Under the pieces are notes generated by a model, which was not told the origin of the DNA, searched no databases, and was given only the letters and a program-made list of their open reading frames with translations. DNA of 64,000 nt, from contig CANMVC010000002.1 in assembly GCA_947501325.1 (NCBI GenBank), positions 1,116,001 through 1,180,000 on the forward strand, given 5' to 3'. Origin of the DNA: an uncultured Sphingomonadaceae bacterium (lineage in GTDB: Bacteria; Pseudomonadota; Alphaproteobacteria; Sphingomonadales; Sphingomonadaceae). This document shows, piece by piece, positions 54,901 through 63,935 of the stretch (the stretch's first letter is position 1; every line of letters starts with the position of its first letter). Both the position numbers and the translations under genes were made by a program.

Positions 54901-57900
54901 GTGCAAATAAAGAAGCTCAAACTTTCGGGCTTCAAGAGCTTTGTCGATCCCACCGAGCTGCGCATTGAAAAAGGGCTGACCGGCGTGGTCGGGCCCAATG
55001 GTTGTGGGAAGTCCAACCTTCTTGAAGCCATCCGCTGGGTCATGGGTGAAAACTCTGCCAAATCCATGCGCGGCGGCGGTATGGAAGATGTGATCTTTGC
55101 CGGTACCGACCAACGCCCGCAGCGGCAATTTGCCGAAGTTGCGTTGCATGCTGAGCGTGAGACGAATGATGTGTCCTCGCTTCACGTCGGTGACAATGAC
55201 AGCGAGCTGGAGATTGTCCGGCGCATTGAGCGCGGGGCCGGCAGTGCTTATCGCGCCAATGGCACCGATGTCCGGGCCAAGGATGTTGCGCTGATATTTG
55301 CCGATGCCGCCACCGGTGCACATAGTCCGGCGCTGGTCAGTCAGGGTAAGATCAGCAATGTAATCTCGTCCAAACCGACCGACCGGCGGGAAATGCTTGA
55401 AGAAGCAGCGGGTATTTCCGGGCTGCATGTTCGCCGCAAAGATGCCGAACAAAAATTGCGGGCGGCGGAGAAAAACCTCGCGCGGCTCGACGATATTCTA
55501 GGCGATATGGAACAGCGCGCTCAAGCCTTGCGCCGACAAGCCAAGCAGGCCGAACGCTACAGGAAACTGAGCGGCCAGATCACGACGATCGAAGCGCGCT
55601 TGATCTTCGCCCGCTGGAAAGAAGCGGCAGCGGCCGCCGACGCTGCGAAAGCCGAAGCGGAAGCGGCAGAAGCCAGGGTCAACGCTGCCCAGAACGCTCA
55701 ACAATCGGCAGTGAAAGCGCAAAATGAAAGCGCGAAGACGCTTGGCATATTGCGCGCAGACCTCACCAGAGCGCGCGAGGAAGCCAGTGAGTCCAGTCAT
55801 CGGCTTCTCTCCTTGACCAATGAACGCGATAACCTGAAATCCCGTCTGCTCGACCTCCAGTCACAGGCCCAGCGCATCCACGATGACAACGCGCGCGAGG
55901 ATCAATTGACCCGCGATGCGATGGAAGCTCTGTCGCGGCTGGAACAGGATGACAAACGCCTGACAACCGAGCTTGCAGCACTCGAAGCAGAGCGCCCGGA
56001 CCTGGAAAAACAAGCGGAAAAAGCGGAACGCGCCGCAAGTGACAGTGAAGTGGAACTCGCCAAAGCCGTGGCCGAAGAAGCGCGGATTCAAGCGGAGATC
56101 AAGGTAGCCAATGCCGCCTTGGAAGCCGCCGAAACCCGTCACAATCGTTTGACCGTCGAACTGGAACGGCTGGCTCAGGAACGCGCCGGAATGGGCGATG
56201 AGGCCGAACTGAAAGCGGCTTCTGCCGCAGCGGTTGCGGCGCGGGAAGCGGCCCAGAAACAGGCTGATACCAGGGGATCGCAAATCGCGGCGCTGGAAGA
56301 AGAGCGGCTGGCCGCTAGCGAAGCCCGTGATGCGGCTGAGTCTGCGCTGGCCTCCGCGAAGGCGGAACTGGCGGGGCTCACATCCGAACACAGCGCGTTA
56401 GAGCGCGAACTCTCCAAAGGCGAGAGCGAACACAAGGCCATCGACCAGGTGAGGGCTGCGCCCGGATATGAGCGGGCTTTGGCGGCGGCATTGGGTGATG
56501 ATTTGCTGGCTTCGATCGGCGAAGAAGGCGACCGTTTTTGGGGTGGAGGCAGCGCCCCTGCAGCCGGCAACGCACCAGCCGGAACCGAAGCCTTGCTCGA
56601 TCATGTCGACGCGCCAGAACAGTTGCACAGCCGCCTGTCGCAAATTTTTGTTGCCGACAGCGATGCCAACCAGTCACTCACGGTTGGCCAAAGGCTGGTT
56701 ACCAAATCGGGGGCCTTGCGCCGTTGGGACGGTTTTGTCGCTCTTGATGATGGCAATGCCAGCGCCGAAAGACTTGTGCGGGCCAATCGCCTGACCGAAT
56801 TAACCGGCTTGCTTGCGCCAGCCGAAGCGAAAGTCGCCGCGGCGGAATCCGCCTTGCACAGCCAGCAGGAAGCGATTGCGACTGCCGAACAACAGCTTGC
56901 CGAAGCGCGAACAGCGCGGCGAGAGGCAGAGGATTTGCTGCGGCAAGCGCTGCGGGAAGCAGATCAAGCAGAAGAAGCGCTAGGCTGGCTGCAAAAGAGA
57001 ACGGCTAGCCTGTCCGAGCGGGAAGCGGCCCTTAAAGAAGAAGCGGCCACCGCGCAGGCCGAATTGGCGGCGGCCCAGAAAGAACGCACAAGCCAACCCG
57101 ATGGCGCTGCACAAGAAAGCGCGCGTGCTGCCCTGCAGGATCAGCGCGACGCGGCCCGGCAGTACGTCATGTCTTCACAGGCCGCTCTGTCCGCACTCGA
57201 TCAGAAGCTGGCACAGGTGAAAGAGCAGAAAGCCGTGGCAGGCGCGCAGATAAAATCCTGGCAGGATCGCTCCAGCGAGGCCGCCACGCGCATGGCAGAG
57301 ATGAGCAAGCGCGGCGCGGCGATTGAGACCGAGGTTGAAAAGCTCGCTGATCGCCCGCGCGTGATTGAAGTCGAAGTGACCAAGCAGCAGGAGCAGCAGG
57401 ATGCCCTGAACGCCGTGGTCGCTGAAAAAGACGCCGCACAGCAGTCGGCTGAACTGGCGCAGCGCGATCATGAAGACCGGTTAAACGCCACGAGCGAGGC
57501 GCTCAGTCAGGCACGCGAGGAACGGGCCGGAGCGAAAGCGCGAGCAGAAAATCAGGACTTGCGCCGTGTCGAGATGGGCCGGATTTCAGGCGAGAAATTT
57601 GAATGTCCGCCGCAATTGCTATCCGAGAAATGTGGATTTGATGAAGAGACGGTTGGTGAAGCCGGACTGGAATCAGCGGAACTCGAACGGCTGACGCTGA
57701 GCCGGGAGCGGATCGGGCCGGTTAATCTGGTAGCGGCCGATGAGTTGGAGGAATTGGAGACGGAGTGGAAAACATCCACAAAGGAAAGCAATGAGTTAAA
57801 CGAGGCGATCAACCAGCTGCGCGGCTCCATCGGCAGTCTCAACCGCGAAGGCCGGCAACGGTTGCTCGCGGCGTTTGAAGAGGTGGATCAGCATTTCCAG

Positions 57901-58338
57901 CGGCTGTTCACAACCCTGTTTGACGGCGGCAAGGCGCATCTCGCCCTGGTTGACAGCGATGATCCGCTGGAAGCCGGGCTGGAAATCATGGCACAGCCAC
58001 CAGGCAAGAAGCTGACATCTCTCACTCTTTTATCGGGCGGCGAGCAGGCGCTGACCGCGGTCGCGCTGATCTTTGGCCTGTTCCTGACCAATCCCGCTCC
58101 GATCTGCGTGCTCGACGAGGTTGATGCGCCACTGGATGACGCGAATATCGAGCGCTTCTGTGACCTGCTCGACAAGATGGTCGCGGAAACCAACACCCGT
58201 TATCTGATCGTGACCCATAATGCGGTGACGATGAGCCGGATGCATCGGTTATTCGGCGTAACCATGATTGAACGCGGCATTTCGCAGCTGGTGTCTGTGG
58301 ATCTGGATGCGGCGGAAGAGTTACTGGCGGCGGAGTAG
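54901..58338 (+). CDS. smc: chromosome segregation ATPase SMC
   Basis: 1145 residues from GTG 54901. N-terminal Walker A GPNGCGKSNLLEAIRW, a long coiled coil, a hinge around residues 520-650 (VRAAPGYERALAAALGDDL, VALDDGNASAERLVRANRL), a second coiled coil, and C-terminal signature LLSGGEQALTAVALIFGLF with Walker B ICVLDEVDAPLDD. It compacts and segregates the chromosome as a dimer with ScpA/ScpB. The linker in the hinge is Gly/Ala-rich (GGGSAPAAGNAPAG). Confidence 0.97.
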   Translation: MQIKKLKLSGFKSFVDPTELRIEKGLTGVVGPNGCGKSNLLEAIRWVMGENSAKSMRGGGMEDVIFAGTDQRPQRQFAEVALHAERETNDVSSLHVGDNDSELEIVRRIERGAGSAYRANGTDVRAKDVALIFADAATGAHSPALVSQGKISNVISSKPTDRREMLEEAAGISGLHVRRKDAEQKLRAAEKNLARLDDILGDMEQRAQALRRQAKQAERYRKLSGQITTIEARLIFARWKEAAAAADAAKAEAEAAEARVNAAQNAQQSAVKAQNESAKTLGILRADLTRAREEASESSHRLLSLTNERDNLKSRLLDLQSQAQRIHDDNAREDQLTRDAMEALSRLEQDDKRLTTELAALEAERPDLEKQAEKAERAASDSEVELAKAVAEEARIQAEIKVANAALEAAETRHNRLTVELERLAQERAGMGDEAELKAASAAAVAAREAAQKQADTRGSQIAALEEERLAASEARDAAESALASAKAELAGLTSEHSALERELSKGESEHKAIDQVRAAPGYERALAAALGDDLLASIGEEGDRFWGGGSAPAAGNAPAGTEALLDHVDAPEQLHSRLSQIFVADSDANQSLTVGQRLVTKSGALRRWDGFVALDDGNASAERLVRANRLTELTGLLAPAEAKVAAAESALHSQQEAIATAEQQLAEARTARREAEDLLRQALREADQAEEALGWLQKRTASLSEREAALKEEAATAQAELAAAQKERTSQPDGAAQESARAALQDQRDAARQYVMSSQAALSALDQKLAQVKEQKAVAGAQIKSWQDRSSEAATRMAEMSKRGAAIETEVEKLADRPRVIEVEVTKQQEQQDALNAVVAEKDAAQQSAELAQRDHEDRLNATSEALSQAREERAGAKARAENQDLRRVEMGRISGEKFECPPQLLSEKCGFDEETVGEAGLESAELERLTLSRERIGPVNLVAADELEELETEWKTSTKESNELNEAINQLRGSIGSLNREGRQRLLAAFEEVDQHFQRLFTTLFDGGKAHLALVDSDDPLEAGLEIMAQPPGKKLTSLTLLSGGEQALTAVALIFGLFLTNPAPICVLDEVDAPLDDANIERFCDLLDKMVAETNTRYLIVTHNAVTMSRMHRLFGVTMIERGISQLVSVDLDAAEELLAAE

Positions 58339-58363
58339 GGTTCCGCTTTCTCTAGAAACGCCT

Positions 58364-58380
58364 TTCGACAAGCTCAGGAT
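58364..58380. repeat. single copy of the dispersed TTCGACAAGCTCAGGAT repeat
   Basis: Same core as the inverted pair at 22301-22385, here as one arm in the 70 bp gap between smc and soxR. Confidence 0.65.
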
Positions 58381-58408
58381 TAACGGATTGGCCGCGCGGC
58401 CGTTTTTA

Positions 58409-58852
58409 TCAATCCTCCAGAACCAGTCTTGGCCCCGGCCCTTTCAATCCAACGCGGTCCTCCGGATTATAGAGCTGGCATTTCTTCAGGCTCAGACAAC
58501 CGCAGCCGATACATCCATCAAGCCGGTCCCGCGTCCGTTCCAGCTGTGCAATCCGCGCATCGATTACCTTGCGCATCGCTTTGCTGATCCGGGTCCAGTC
58601 GGCTTGGGTAGGTGTCCGGCCATGTGGCAGGCTCGCCAGCTGGCGCTCAATCTCTCCGATAGTGAGTCCCAATTGTTGCGCAATCAGGACAAAGGACAAG
58701 CGCCGGATATCCGAACGCAAAAAGCGCCGCTGGCCGCCGCTGGAGCGGAAAGGTTCGACTAGCCCCTTTTCCTCGTAGAAACGGATCGCCGAGACTGAAA
58801 GCCCGGTCCGCGCGGCCAAGGCGCCGATGGTCAGGGATTTGGTTTCAGTCAT
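58409..58852 (-). CDS. soxR: redox-sensitive transcriptional activator SoxR
   Basis: 147 residues, MerR family. Winged HTH (LTIGALAARTGLSVSAIRFYEEKGLVEPFRSSGGQRRF), dimerisation helix, and the 2Fe-2S ligands CIGCGCLSLKKC, diagnostic of SoxR. It is activated by redox-cycling compounds or superoxide. A close match to the SoxR box lies at 58983-59000, 131 bp upstream in the divergent gap, oriented for the VOC operon rather than for soxR itself. Confidence 0.97.
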   Translation of the reverse strand: MTETKSLTIGALAARTGLSVSAIRFYEEKGLVEPFRSSGGQRRFLRSDIRRLSFVLIAQQLGLTIGEIERQLASLPHGRTPTQADWTRISKAMRKVIDARIAQLERTRDRLDGCIGCGCLSLKKCQLYNPEDRVGLKGPGPRLVLED

Positions 58853-58978
58853 CTTAGTTCCTCTTGGTTTTCCTCCACAGTCAGGGATCCATCTCCTGCC
58901 CTTGCGCCATTTTGTGTCGGTTGGAGATGGGCTCCTGCCTGCGCTGGAGCACTGCGTTTAGATTTCCAGAATAATCTC

Positions 58979-59009
58979 TTGACCTCGACTTAGCTTGAGG
59001 TTGTACGAA
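58979..59009 (+). promoter_or_regulatory. SoxR box and promoter of the VOC operon
   Basis: CCTCGACTTAGCTTGAGG (58983-59000) matches the E. coli soxS operator CCTCAAGTTAACTTGAGG at 15 of 18 positions. It sits between TTGACC (58979-58984) and TACGAA (59004-59009), 19 bp apart, the over-long spacing typical of MerR-family-activated promoters, directed toward the gene at 59068. Confidence 0.85.
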
Positions 59010-59067
59010 TCGCAAGTGAGGACAAGTAGTCCAGCAAAAATGTCTGTTCGAAAGGAGAATAGCCAGT

Positions 59068-59469
59068 ATGAAGTTGAACCAGATCACCGTTGGATGTCTC
59101 GATTATGACACGTCCGTCAAATTCTATCAGACGCTCGGCCTCGTCCAGATTGTCGATGCTCCGCCCCGCTATGCGCGCTTTGAAACGGAGTCCGGAGAAA
59201 CCTTCTCCATACACGCTGTGGATCAACTCCCCGAGCCAAGCGGATTGATTTATTTCGAAACTGGCACTCTTGATGCGGACGTTGCGTCTCTGGAAGCCAA
59301 GGGCATCACCTTCGACACACAGCCGACGGATCAGAGCTGGGGCTGGCGAGAAGCGCGGCTCCGCGACCCGGCCGGCAATGCTCTGTGCCTCTATTATGGC
59401 GGCGACAATCGCCGCTTCCCACCGTGGCGAATTTCAAACAGCAACCAAGGAAAAGGACATGAAAAATGA
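59068..59469 (+). CDS. VOC/glyoxalase-fold protein, SoxR-controlled
   Basis: 133 residues with one VOC module: LNQITVGCLDYDTSVKFYQTLGLVQI, ARFETESGETFSIHAVD, ARLRDPAGNALCLYYGGDN. First gene of the operon behind the SoxR box. VOC proteins detoxify methylglyoxal, fosfomycin-type epoxides or other electrophiles; the substrate is not known. Overlaps the next gene by 4 bp. Confidence 0.85.
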   Translation: MKLNQITVGCLDYDTSVKFYQTLGLVQIVDAPPRYARFETESGETFSIHAVDQLPEPSGLIYFETGTLDADVASLEAKGITFDTQPTDQSWGWREARLRDPAGNALCLYYGGDNRRFPPWRISNSNQGKGHEK

Positions 59470-59846
59470 CAATAGCAAAGCTGGAACATGTGAACATGAC
59501 AGTCAGCGACCCCCAGCGGTCCGCCGACCTGATGCGCGACCTGTTTGGATGGCATATCCGGTGGGAGGGCCCATCAATGTCGGGTGGCCACACGATCCAC
59601 GTTGGGACTGATGATCAATATCTCGCGCTCTATACCAATAAGGATGTGAAGACCGCCGATCCAAGCTTCCGCAAGGGCGAACCGATGAACCATGTCGCGA
59701 TGACCGTCGATGATCTGGATGGCGTCGAAGCGAAAGTGATCGCGGCGGGCCTGAAACCCTTTGGCCATGATGATTATGATCCGGGCCGGCGGTTTTACTT
59801 TTTCGACTGGAACGGTATCGAGTTCGAGATTGTCAGCTACGCCTGA
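59466..59846 (+). CDS. VOC/glyoxalase-fold protein
   Basis: 126 residues: KLEHVNMTVSDPQRSADLMRDLFGWHIRW, NHVAMTVDDLDGVEAKV, and RRFYFFDWNGIEFEIVSY. The start overlaps the previous stop (ATGA), so both are coupled and probably part of the SoxR response. Not a close paralogue of the preceding protein. Confidence 0.87.
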   Translation: MTIAKLEHVNMTVSDPQRSADLMRDLFGWHIRWEGPSMSGGHTIHVGTDDQYLALYTNKDVKTADPSFRKGEPMNHVAMTVDDLDGVEAKVIAAGLKPFGHDDYDPGRRFYFFDWNGIEFEIVSYA

Positions 59847-59925
59847 TTGGGCAGATCTTCCCATCCGGGCCGTCAGCGCGTAACCTTTCACGATGGCGGC
59901 CCGAACCGGGCCATGGAGACAGACC

Positions 59926-60540
59926 ATGCCCTATAAATTTCTCGATATGCTGACGACGGATAGTGTCCGCGCAGCCCAGTCCGAAAATGGCGCACGCGAA
60001 CAGTGGGAAGACTTTCCCGGCGACCGCCGCTTTGATCATTTCGACGAACGCGCAGCAACCTTCATTGCTGCCCGCGATAGTTTCTACATGGCGAGCGTTT
60101 CAGAAAATGGCTGGCCCTATGTCCAGCATCGCGGCGGTCCAGCGGGGTTTTTGAAAGTGCTGGACGACAAGACGCTTGGCTTTGCAGATTTCCGTGGCAA
60201 CCGGCAGTATATCAGCCTCGGCAATGTCCGGGCTGATGACCGGGTGGCCCTGTTCATGGTTGATTATCCCCGGCGCAAACGGTTGAAGTTGCTCGCGCAT
60301 CTTTCCGTCCATCAGCTGGACGAGAACCGGCAACTCGCTGAGCAGATCATCGACACAGACTATCCGGGCGAGCCGGAGCGGCTGATGACCCTGACTCTGG
60401 AATCCTATGACTGGAACTGCCCGCAACATATTGTCCCGCGCTTCACGAAAGATATGGTCGATCTTGCGGCCAAGCCTTTGCAGGATGAGATCGCTCGCCT
60501 GACGGCTGAGAATGAGGAACTGCGGGAAAAACTGAAATAA
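59926..60540 (+). CDS. pyridoxamine 5'-phosphate oxidase-like flavoprotein
   Basis: 204 residues from ATG 59926 (GGAG 7 nt upstream). Split-barrel FMN fold: FIAARDSFYMASVSENGWPYVQHRGGPAGFLKVLDDKTLGFADFRGNRQYISLGNV, typical of the PNPOx family related to FMN-dependent reductases. A C-terminal coiled coil (LQDEIARLTAENEELREKL) may mediate oligomerisation. Last gene of the SoxR-controlled set; it may reduce quinones or nitro compounds. Confidence 0.87.
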   Translation: MPYKFLDMLTTDSVRAAQSENGAREQWEDFPGDRRFDHFDERAATFIAARDSFYMASVSENGWPYVQHRGGPAGFLKVLDDKTLGFADFRGNRQYISLGNVRADDRVALFMVDYPRRKRLKLLAHLSVHQLDENRQLAEQIIDTDYPGEPERLMTLTLESYDWNCPQHIVPRFTKDMVDLAAKPLQDEIARLTAENEELREKLK

Positions 60541-60547
60541 CATCCTA

Positions 60548-60635
60548 GTCATCCTGAACTTATTTCAGGATCCAGAGAAACCATCGCTGCAGCAACGATT
60601 GCTCACTCTGGATCCCGAATCAAGTCCGGAATGAC
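60548..60635. repeat. inverted repeat of the ATCCTGAA...TTCAGGATCC type
   Basis: Arms 60548-60577 and 60606-60635 are complementary at about 24 of 30 positions with a 28-base loop. This matches a REP-like element I recall from sphingomonad intergenic DNA. It lies between the convergent PNPOx and MDR genes. Confidence 0.65.
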
Positions 60636-60667
60636 GAATTCCAAGGTTCCGGCGCTGCCGACAACCG

Positions 60668-61798
60668 TCAGAGTGAGGGATTCACCAGCACTTTCTCACC
60701 GGTAGCTTTCTTCTCATAGCCCTTAGCAATCTCTGGATTAATCATGTCGAGCAGCGAAATCTCGCTGGAATATTCACTGTTGAATATCCCGTTGCGTTCT
60801 TCGACGGAATACATGCGCATTTCCATCATGCGTTCCATACCAACCTGTTCCAAATGCGGGGTCAGCAACCAGCCGCCAACACCCCAGTAGAGACCCAGGC
60901 CGCCACCCAAAATGGTTTCGCCGGTATCGAGGCGGCCATAGATGTAGACCTGCTTGTGCACAGTGGAACCGTAGACACTGAACTCAGCGCCGCGTTTAGC
61001 CGCCGCCTGTTCCATCGCGGTAAGGATATAGCTAGCCAGCTTGCCACCGCCGATAGCGTCAAAGCCCAATGTTGCGCCGGTTTCCGCAAGCGCATCAACC
61101 AGACTTGGCATGAAATCATCCTTAGTGCTGTCCAGTACATGGGTGACGCCCAGATCCGTCAGGATTTTCTTCTGCGCATCTGATCGGACAATCGCAACGA
61201 GTGGGATATTATCCTTCACACATAATTTCGCGAGCATTTGACCCAGATTGGACGCTGCTGCTGTATGCACTAACCCTTCATGCCCTTCGGCACGCATGGT
61301 GTTGATAAAGCCCTGCGCTGTCATCGGGTTGACGAACAGCGATGCCCCTTCCTTTGCCGCTGCGCCTTCAGGAAGTGGGACACACATCATCGCAGGCATG
61401 ACGCGGTGGGTACGGTACATTTCACCGCCGACAATCGTCACGGTTTTACCGAGCAACGCTTGCGCCGCATCGCTTGCGCCGGCGGCGACAACCTTGCCCG
61501 CACCTTCGTTACCGGCAGGCAGTTTCTTACCCTTGCGGCCAGCAAAAATGCGCATCATTGCTGGATCGACGTCAGCAACCAGAGCCGGATGATCATCAAC
61601 GGTTTCGGAACGCACCGTGTCCATCTGTGCGGGACTGAGCAACAGGCCCAGATCAGACGGATTGATCGGCACGGCTTCCATCTGCACGACGACCTCATGA
61701 TCCTTGGGCTCCGGCACTTTATAAGGCTCTACGGATAGCACAAGCTTGCCGTCATCCGTTACGGTGGTGAAAAGTTGCTTTGCATTATCGATGCTCAT
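60668..61798 (-). CDS. MDR-family zinc-binding dehydrogenase/reductase
   Basis: 376 residues: N-terminal GroES-like domain (VVVQMEAVPINPSDLGLLL, LPAGNEGAGKVVAAG) and Rossmann domain (GLVHTAAASNLGQMLAKLCV, ATLGFDAIGGGKLASYIL). The catalytic zinc Cys/His of alcohol dehydrogenases are missing, so it is quinone-reductase- or enoyl-reductase-like. Last gene of the leftward run starting at the aldo/keto reductase. Confidence 0.85.
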   Translation of the reverse strand: MSIDNAKQLFTTVTDDGKLVLSVEPYKVPEPKDHEVVVQMEAVPINPSDLGLLLSPAQMDTVRSETVDDHPALVADVDPAMMRIFAGRKGKKLPAGNEGAGKVVAAGASDAAQALLGKTVTIVGGEMYRTHRVMPAMMCVPLPEGAAAKEGASLFVNPMTAQGFINTMRAEGHEGLVHTAAASNLGQMLAKLCVKDNIPLVAIVRSDAQKKILTDLGVTHVLDSTKDDFMPSLVDALAETGATLGFDAIGGGKLASYILTAMEQAAAKRGAEFSVYGSTVHKQVYIYGRLDTGETILGGGLGLYWGVGGWLLTPHLEQVGMERMMEMRMYSVEERNGIFNSEYSSEISLLDMINPEIAKGYEKKATGEKVLVNPSL

Positions 61799-61829
61799 TT
61801 GGAATTTCCTTGTTTATTCAGGGTTGGGT

Positions 61830-62765
61830 TCAAAAACTTCTGGATGCGTTCAGGGCGCTCATACGCTCAGCAATGATGAAAAACTCTTCCACCGTCTCGT
61901 CGATGATCTGTTTGGCAGTTTTTATCTCATCAATCAAACCGGATGATTGTCCGGCCAGGCCAACAGCGGCCTCCATGTCGCCGCCGAAATAGACATCCAA
62001 TATGCCCTTGAATGTATCGGGCGGCATCAGGCCATCTTCATAAATTTTCGCAGTGCGCTCTGTCTTCAAAGCGCGGATGCAGGGCGTCGCTTTCTTGTTC
62101 AGGACATAGGTGCCGGTTTCCTTGGCATCCAGTATCGCCTGTTTGTAATTGTGGTGAACCGGACTTTCTGCGCTGGACACAAAACGCGTGCCCATTTGGA
62201 CCGCCTCCGCTCCCAGAGCGAAAGCCGCCGCCATGCCCTTGCCGTCCGCGATACCGCCAGCAGCGACCATCGGTATGTCGGATTGGCGGCGGATGGCCTG
62301 GAGCAGGACAAGGGTCGAGACTTCTTCGGGATTTTTAAACCCACCACCTTCTGCGCCTTCGACTACCAGACCATCAATGCCCGCCTCCACGCATTTCATC
62401 GCAGCGTCAACTGTTGGAACAGCATGATAGACTGTAATCCCGGCCTCCTTCAGCGGACCGATAAATTTGGCCGGGCTACCGGCAGATGTTGTCACAAATT
62501 TCACGCCCGAGCCACAAATATGGTCGAGAATTGCCGGGTCCTTTAGAAACATGATCGGCAGGTTCACACCAAAGGGCGCATCGGTCAGGTCGCTCATCTT
62601 GGCGATTTCCGCCATGCAGTTTTCTGTCTCGCCAGATGATGTTTCGATAATACCAAGACCACCCGCATTACAGACGGCAGAAGCGAGTTGCGAACGGGCG
62701 ATCCAGCCCATCGGTGCCTGTACAATTGGATATTTCGCACCAGTATGCTCGAGAAAACGGTTCAT
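61830..62765 (-). CDS. nitronate monooxygenase family protein
   Basis: 311 residues from ATG 62765. TIM-barrel FMN protein: YPIVQAPMGWIARSQLASAVCNAGGLGII, GVNLPIMF, ITVYHAVPTVDAAMKCVEAGIDGLVVEGAEGGG, IPMVAAGGIADGKGMAAAFALGAEAVQMGTRF. The class II motifs fit; the catalytic His (E-G-x-E-x-GGH) is replaced by GAEGGGF, so the substrate may be an enone or acyl-CoA rather than a nitronate. Confidence 0.9.
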   Translation of the reverse strand: MNRFLEHTGAKYPIVQAPMGWIARSQLASAVCNAGGLGIIETSSGETENCMAEIAKMSDLTDAPFGVNLPIMFLKDPAILDHICGSGVKFVTTSAGSPAKFIGPLKEAGITVYHAVPTVDAAMKCVEAGIDGLVVEGAEGGGFKNPEEVSTLVLLQAIRRQSDIPMVAAGGIADGKGMAAAFALGAEAVQMGTRFVSSAESPVHHNYKQAILDAKETGTYVLNKKATPCIRALKTERTAKIYEDGLMPPDTFKGILDVYFGGDMEAAVGLAGQSSGLIDEIKTAKQIIDETVEEFFIIAERMSALNASRSF

Positions 62766-62812
62766 GGCTTTTGACCTTTCTTTGGGTCTTTCGTAGATTT
62801 GAAACCGGCCGA

Positions 62813-63832
62813 TCAACCCATCGGATAGAGAATATCGTTGGTCACCGCATCGACGGCTGTCATCACCTCATCACCGAGCACCAATTCACTCGCGGCGAAT
62901 ATGTCGGCCAATTGATCTGTATGGGTTGCCCCGACAATGGTGGAGGCTACAAATTTATGCTGTTTCGACCACGCCGTTGCGAGCGTGACCGGAGCGATCC
63001 CGGCTTCATCTGCGATAGCCATAAACCGTTTGGTCGATGCGATGCTTTTCTCGTTCACAAAGCGCTCCGCCATTTTGAACTGGCGCTTGCCTTTCATCTC
63101 CAGATAGGCCGAGAACCGCGCCCCCTCTGGTTTCGCACCATCATTATATTTGCCGGACAACACCCCGCCCGCGAGAGGTGAATAAGGAATCAGGCTGACA
63201 TTCTCTTTCTTGCAAACCTGCGCCAGCTCATCTTCGAAACGGCGGTTGTTCATGCTGAAATTATTCTGGATTGTACAATAGCGCGTGACACCGAGCCGCT
63301 CGGACGCCTCCAACGACTTCATCAAACCCCAACTGGTTTCGTTGGAGCAACCAATAGCGCGGATTTTGCCTGCACGAATTTGATCGTCGAGCACTTCCAT
63401 CGTTTCATCATAGCCGGTGCCATGATCAGGCCAATGGGTCTGGTACAAGTCAATATAGTCGGTTCCCAGCCGTTTGAGACTATCATCCAAAGCCTTGACG
63501 ATACTATGCCGATCGAGTGCGGTATTGCCTTGGCGTACAGCGGCTTGAAACCAACCACCGCTGGGCCCTGCCACTTTGGTTGCCAATATAATCGAGTCGC
63601 GATCTTTATCCTTGAGCCACCGGCCGACAATTTCTTCGGTCCGGCCAGAATATTCGAGCTTTGGCGGCACGGGGTAGATTTCAGCCGTATCAAAGAAATT
63701 TATCCCCGCGTCGAGTGATTGATCCATGATTTTATGCGACATGGCTTCATCAGCACCGGTGCCGAAAGTCATGGTTCCCATGCAGATATCGGAAACATGC
63801 AGGGCGCTCTTACCAAGACGGCGTCGTTTCAT
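62813..63832 (-). CDS. aldo/keto reductase
   Basis: 339 residues, AKR TIM barrel: RRRLGKSALHVSDICMGTMTFG, NFFDTAEIYP with catalytic Asp and Tyr, ILATKVAGP with catalytic Lys, DYIDLYQTHWPD with His, CSNETSWGLMKSLEASE, LIPYSPLAGGVLSGKY, and ASTIVGATHTDQLADI for NADPH binding. Resembles YajO/Tas-type reductases. First gene of the leftward MDR operon, with 168 bp upstream to the window edge. Confidence 0.94.
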   Translation of the reverse strand: MKRRRLGKSALHVSDICMGTMTFGTGADEAMSHKIMDQSLDAGINFFDTAEIYPVPPKLEYSGRTEEIVGRWLKDKDRDSIILATKVAGPSGGWFQAAVRQGNTALDRHSIVKALDDSLKRLGTDYIDLYQTHWPDHGTGYDETMEVLDDQIRAGKIRAIGCSNETSWGLMKSLEASERLGVTRYCTIQNNFSMNNRRFEDELAQVCKKENVSLIPYSPLAGGVLSGKYNDGAKPEGARFSAYLEMKGKRQFKMAERFVNEKSIASTKRFMAIADEAGIAPVTLATAWSKQHKFVASTIVGATHTDQLADIFAASELVLGDEVMTAVDAVTNDILYPMG

Positions 63833-63935
63833 TCAGGCTCTCCGGGAGATTTTTTGATTTAACTATGCGGTTAAAGATGCCAGAATTACCATAGGTTGCA
63901 AGAGGCAATGTAATTATTCTGAGAAGAGATCTAAT

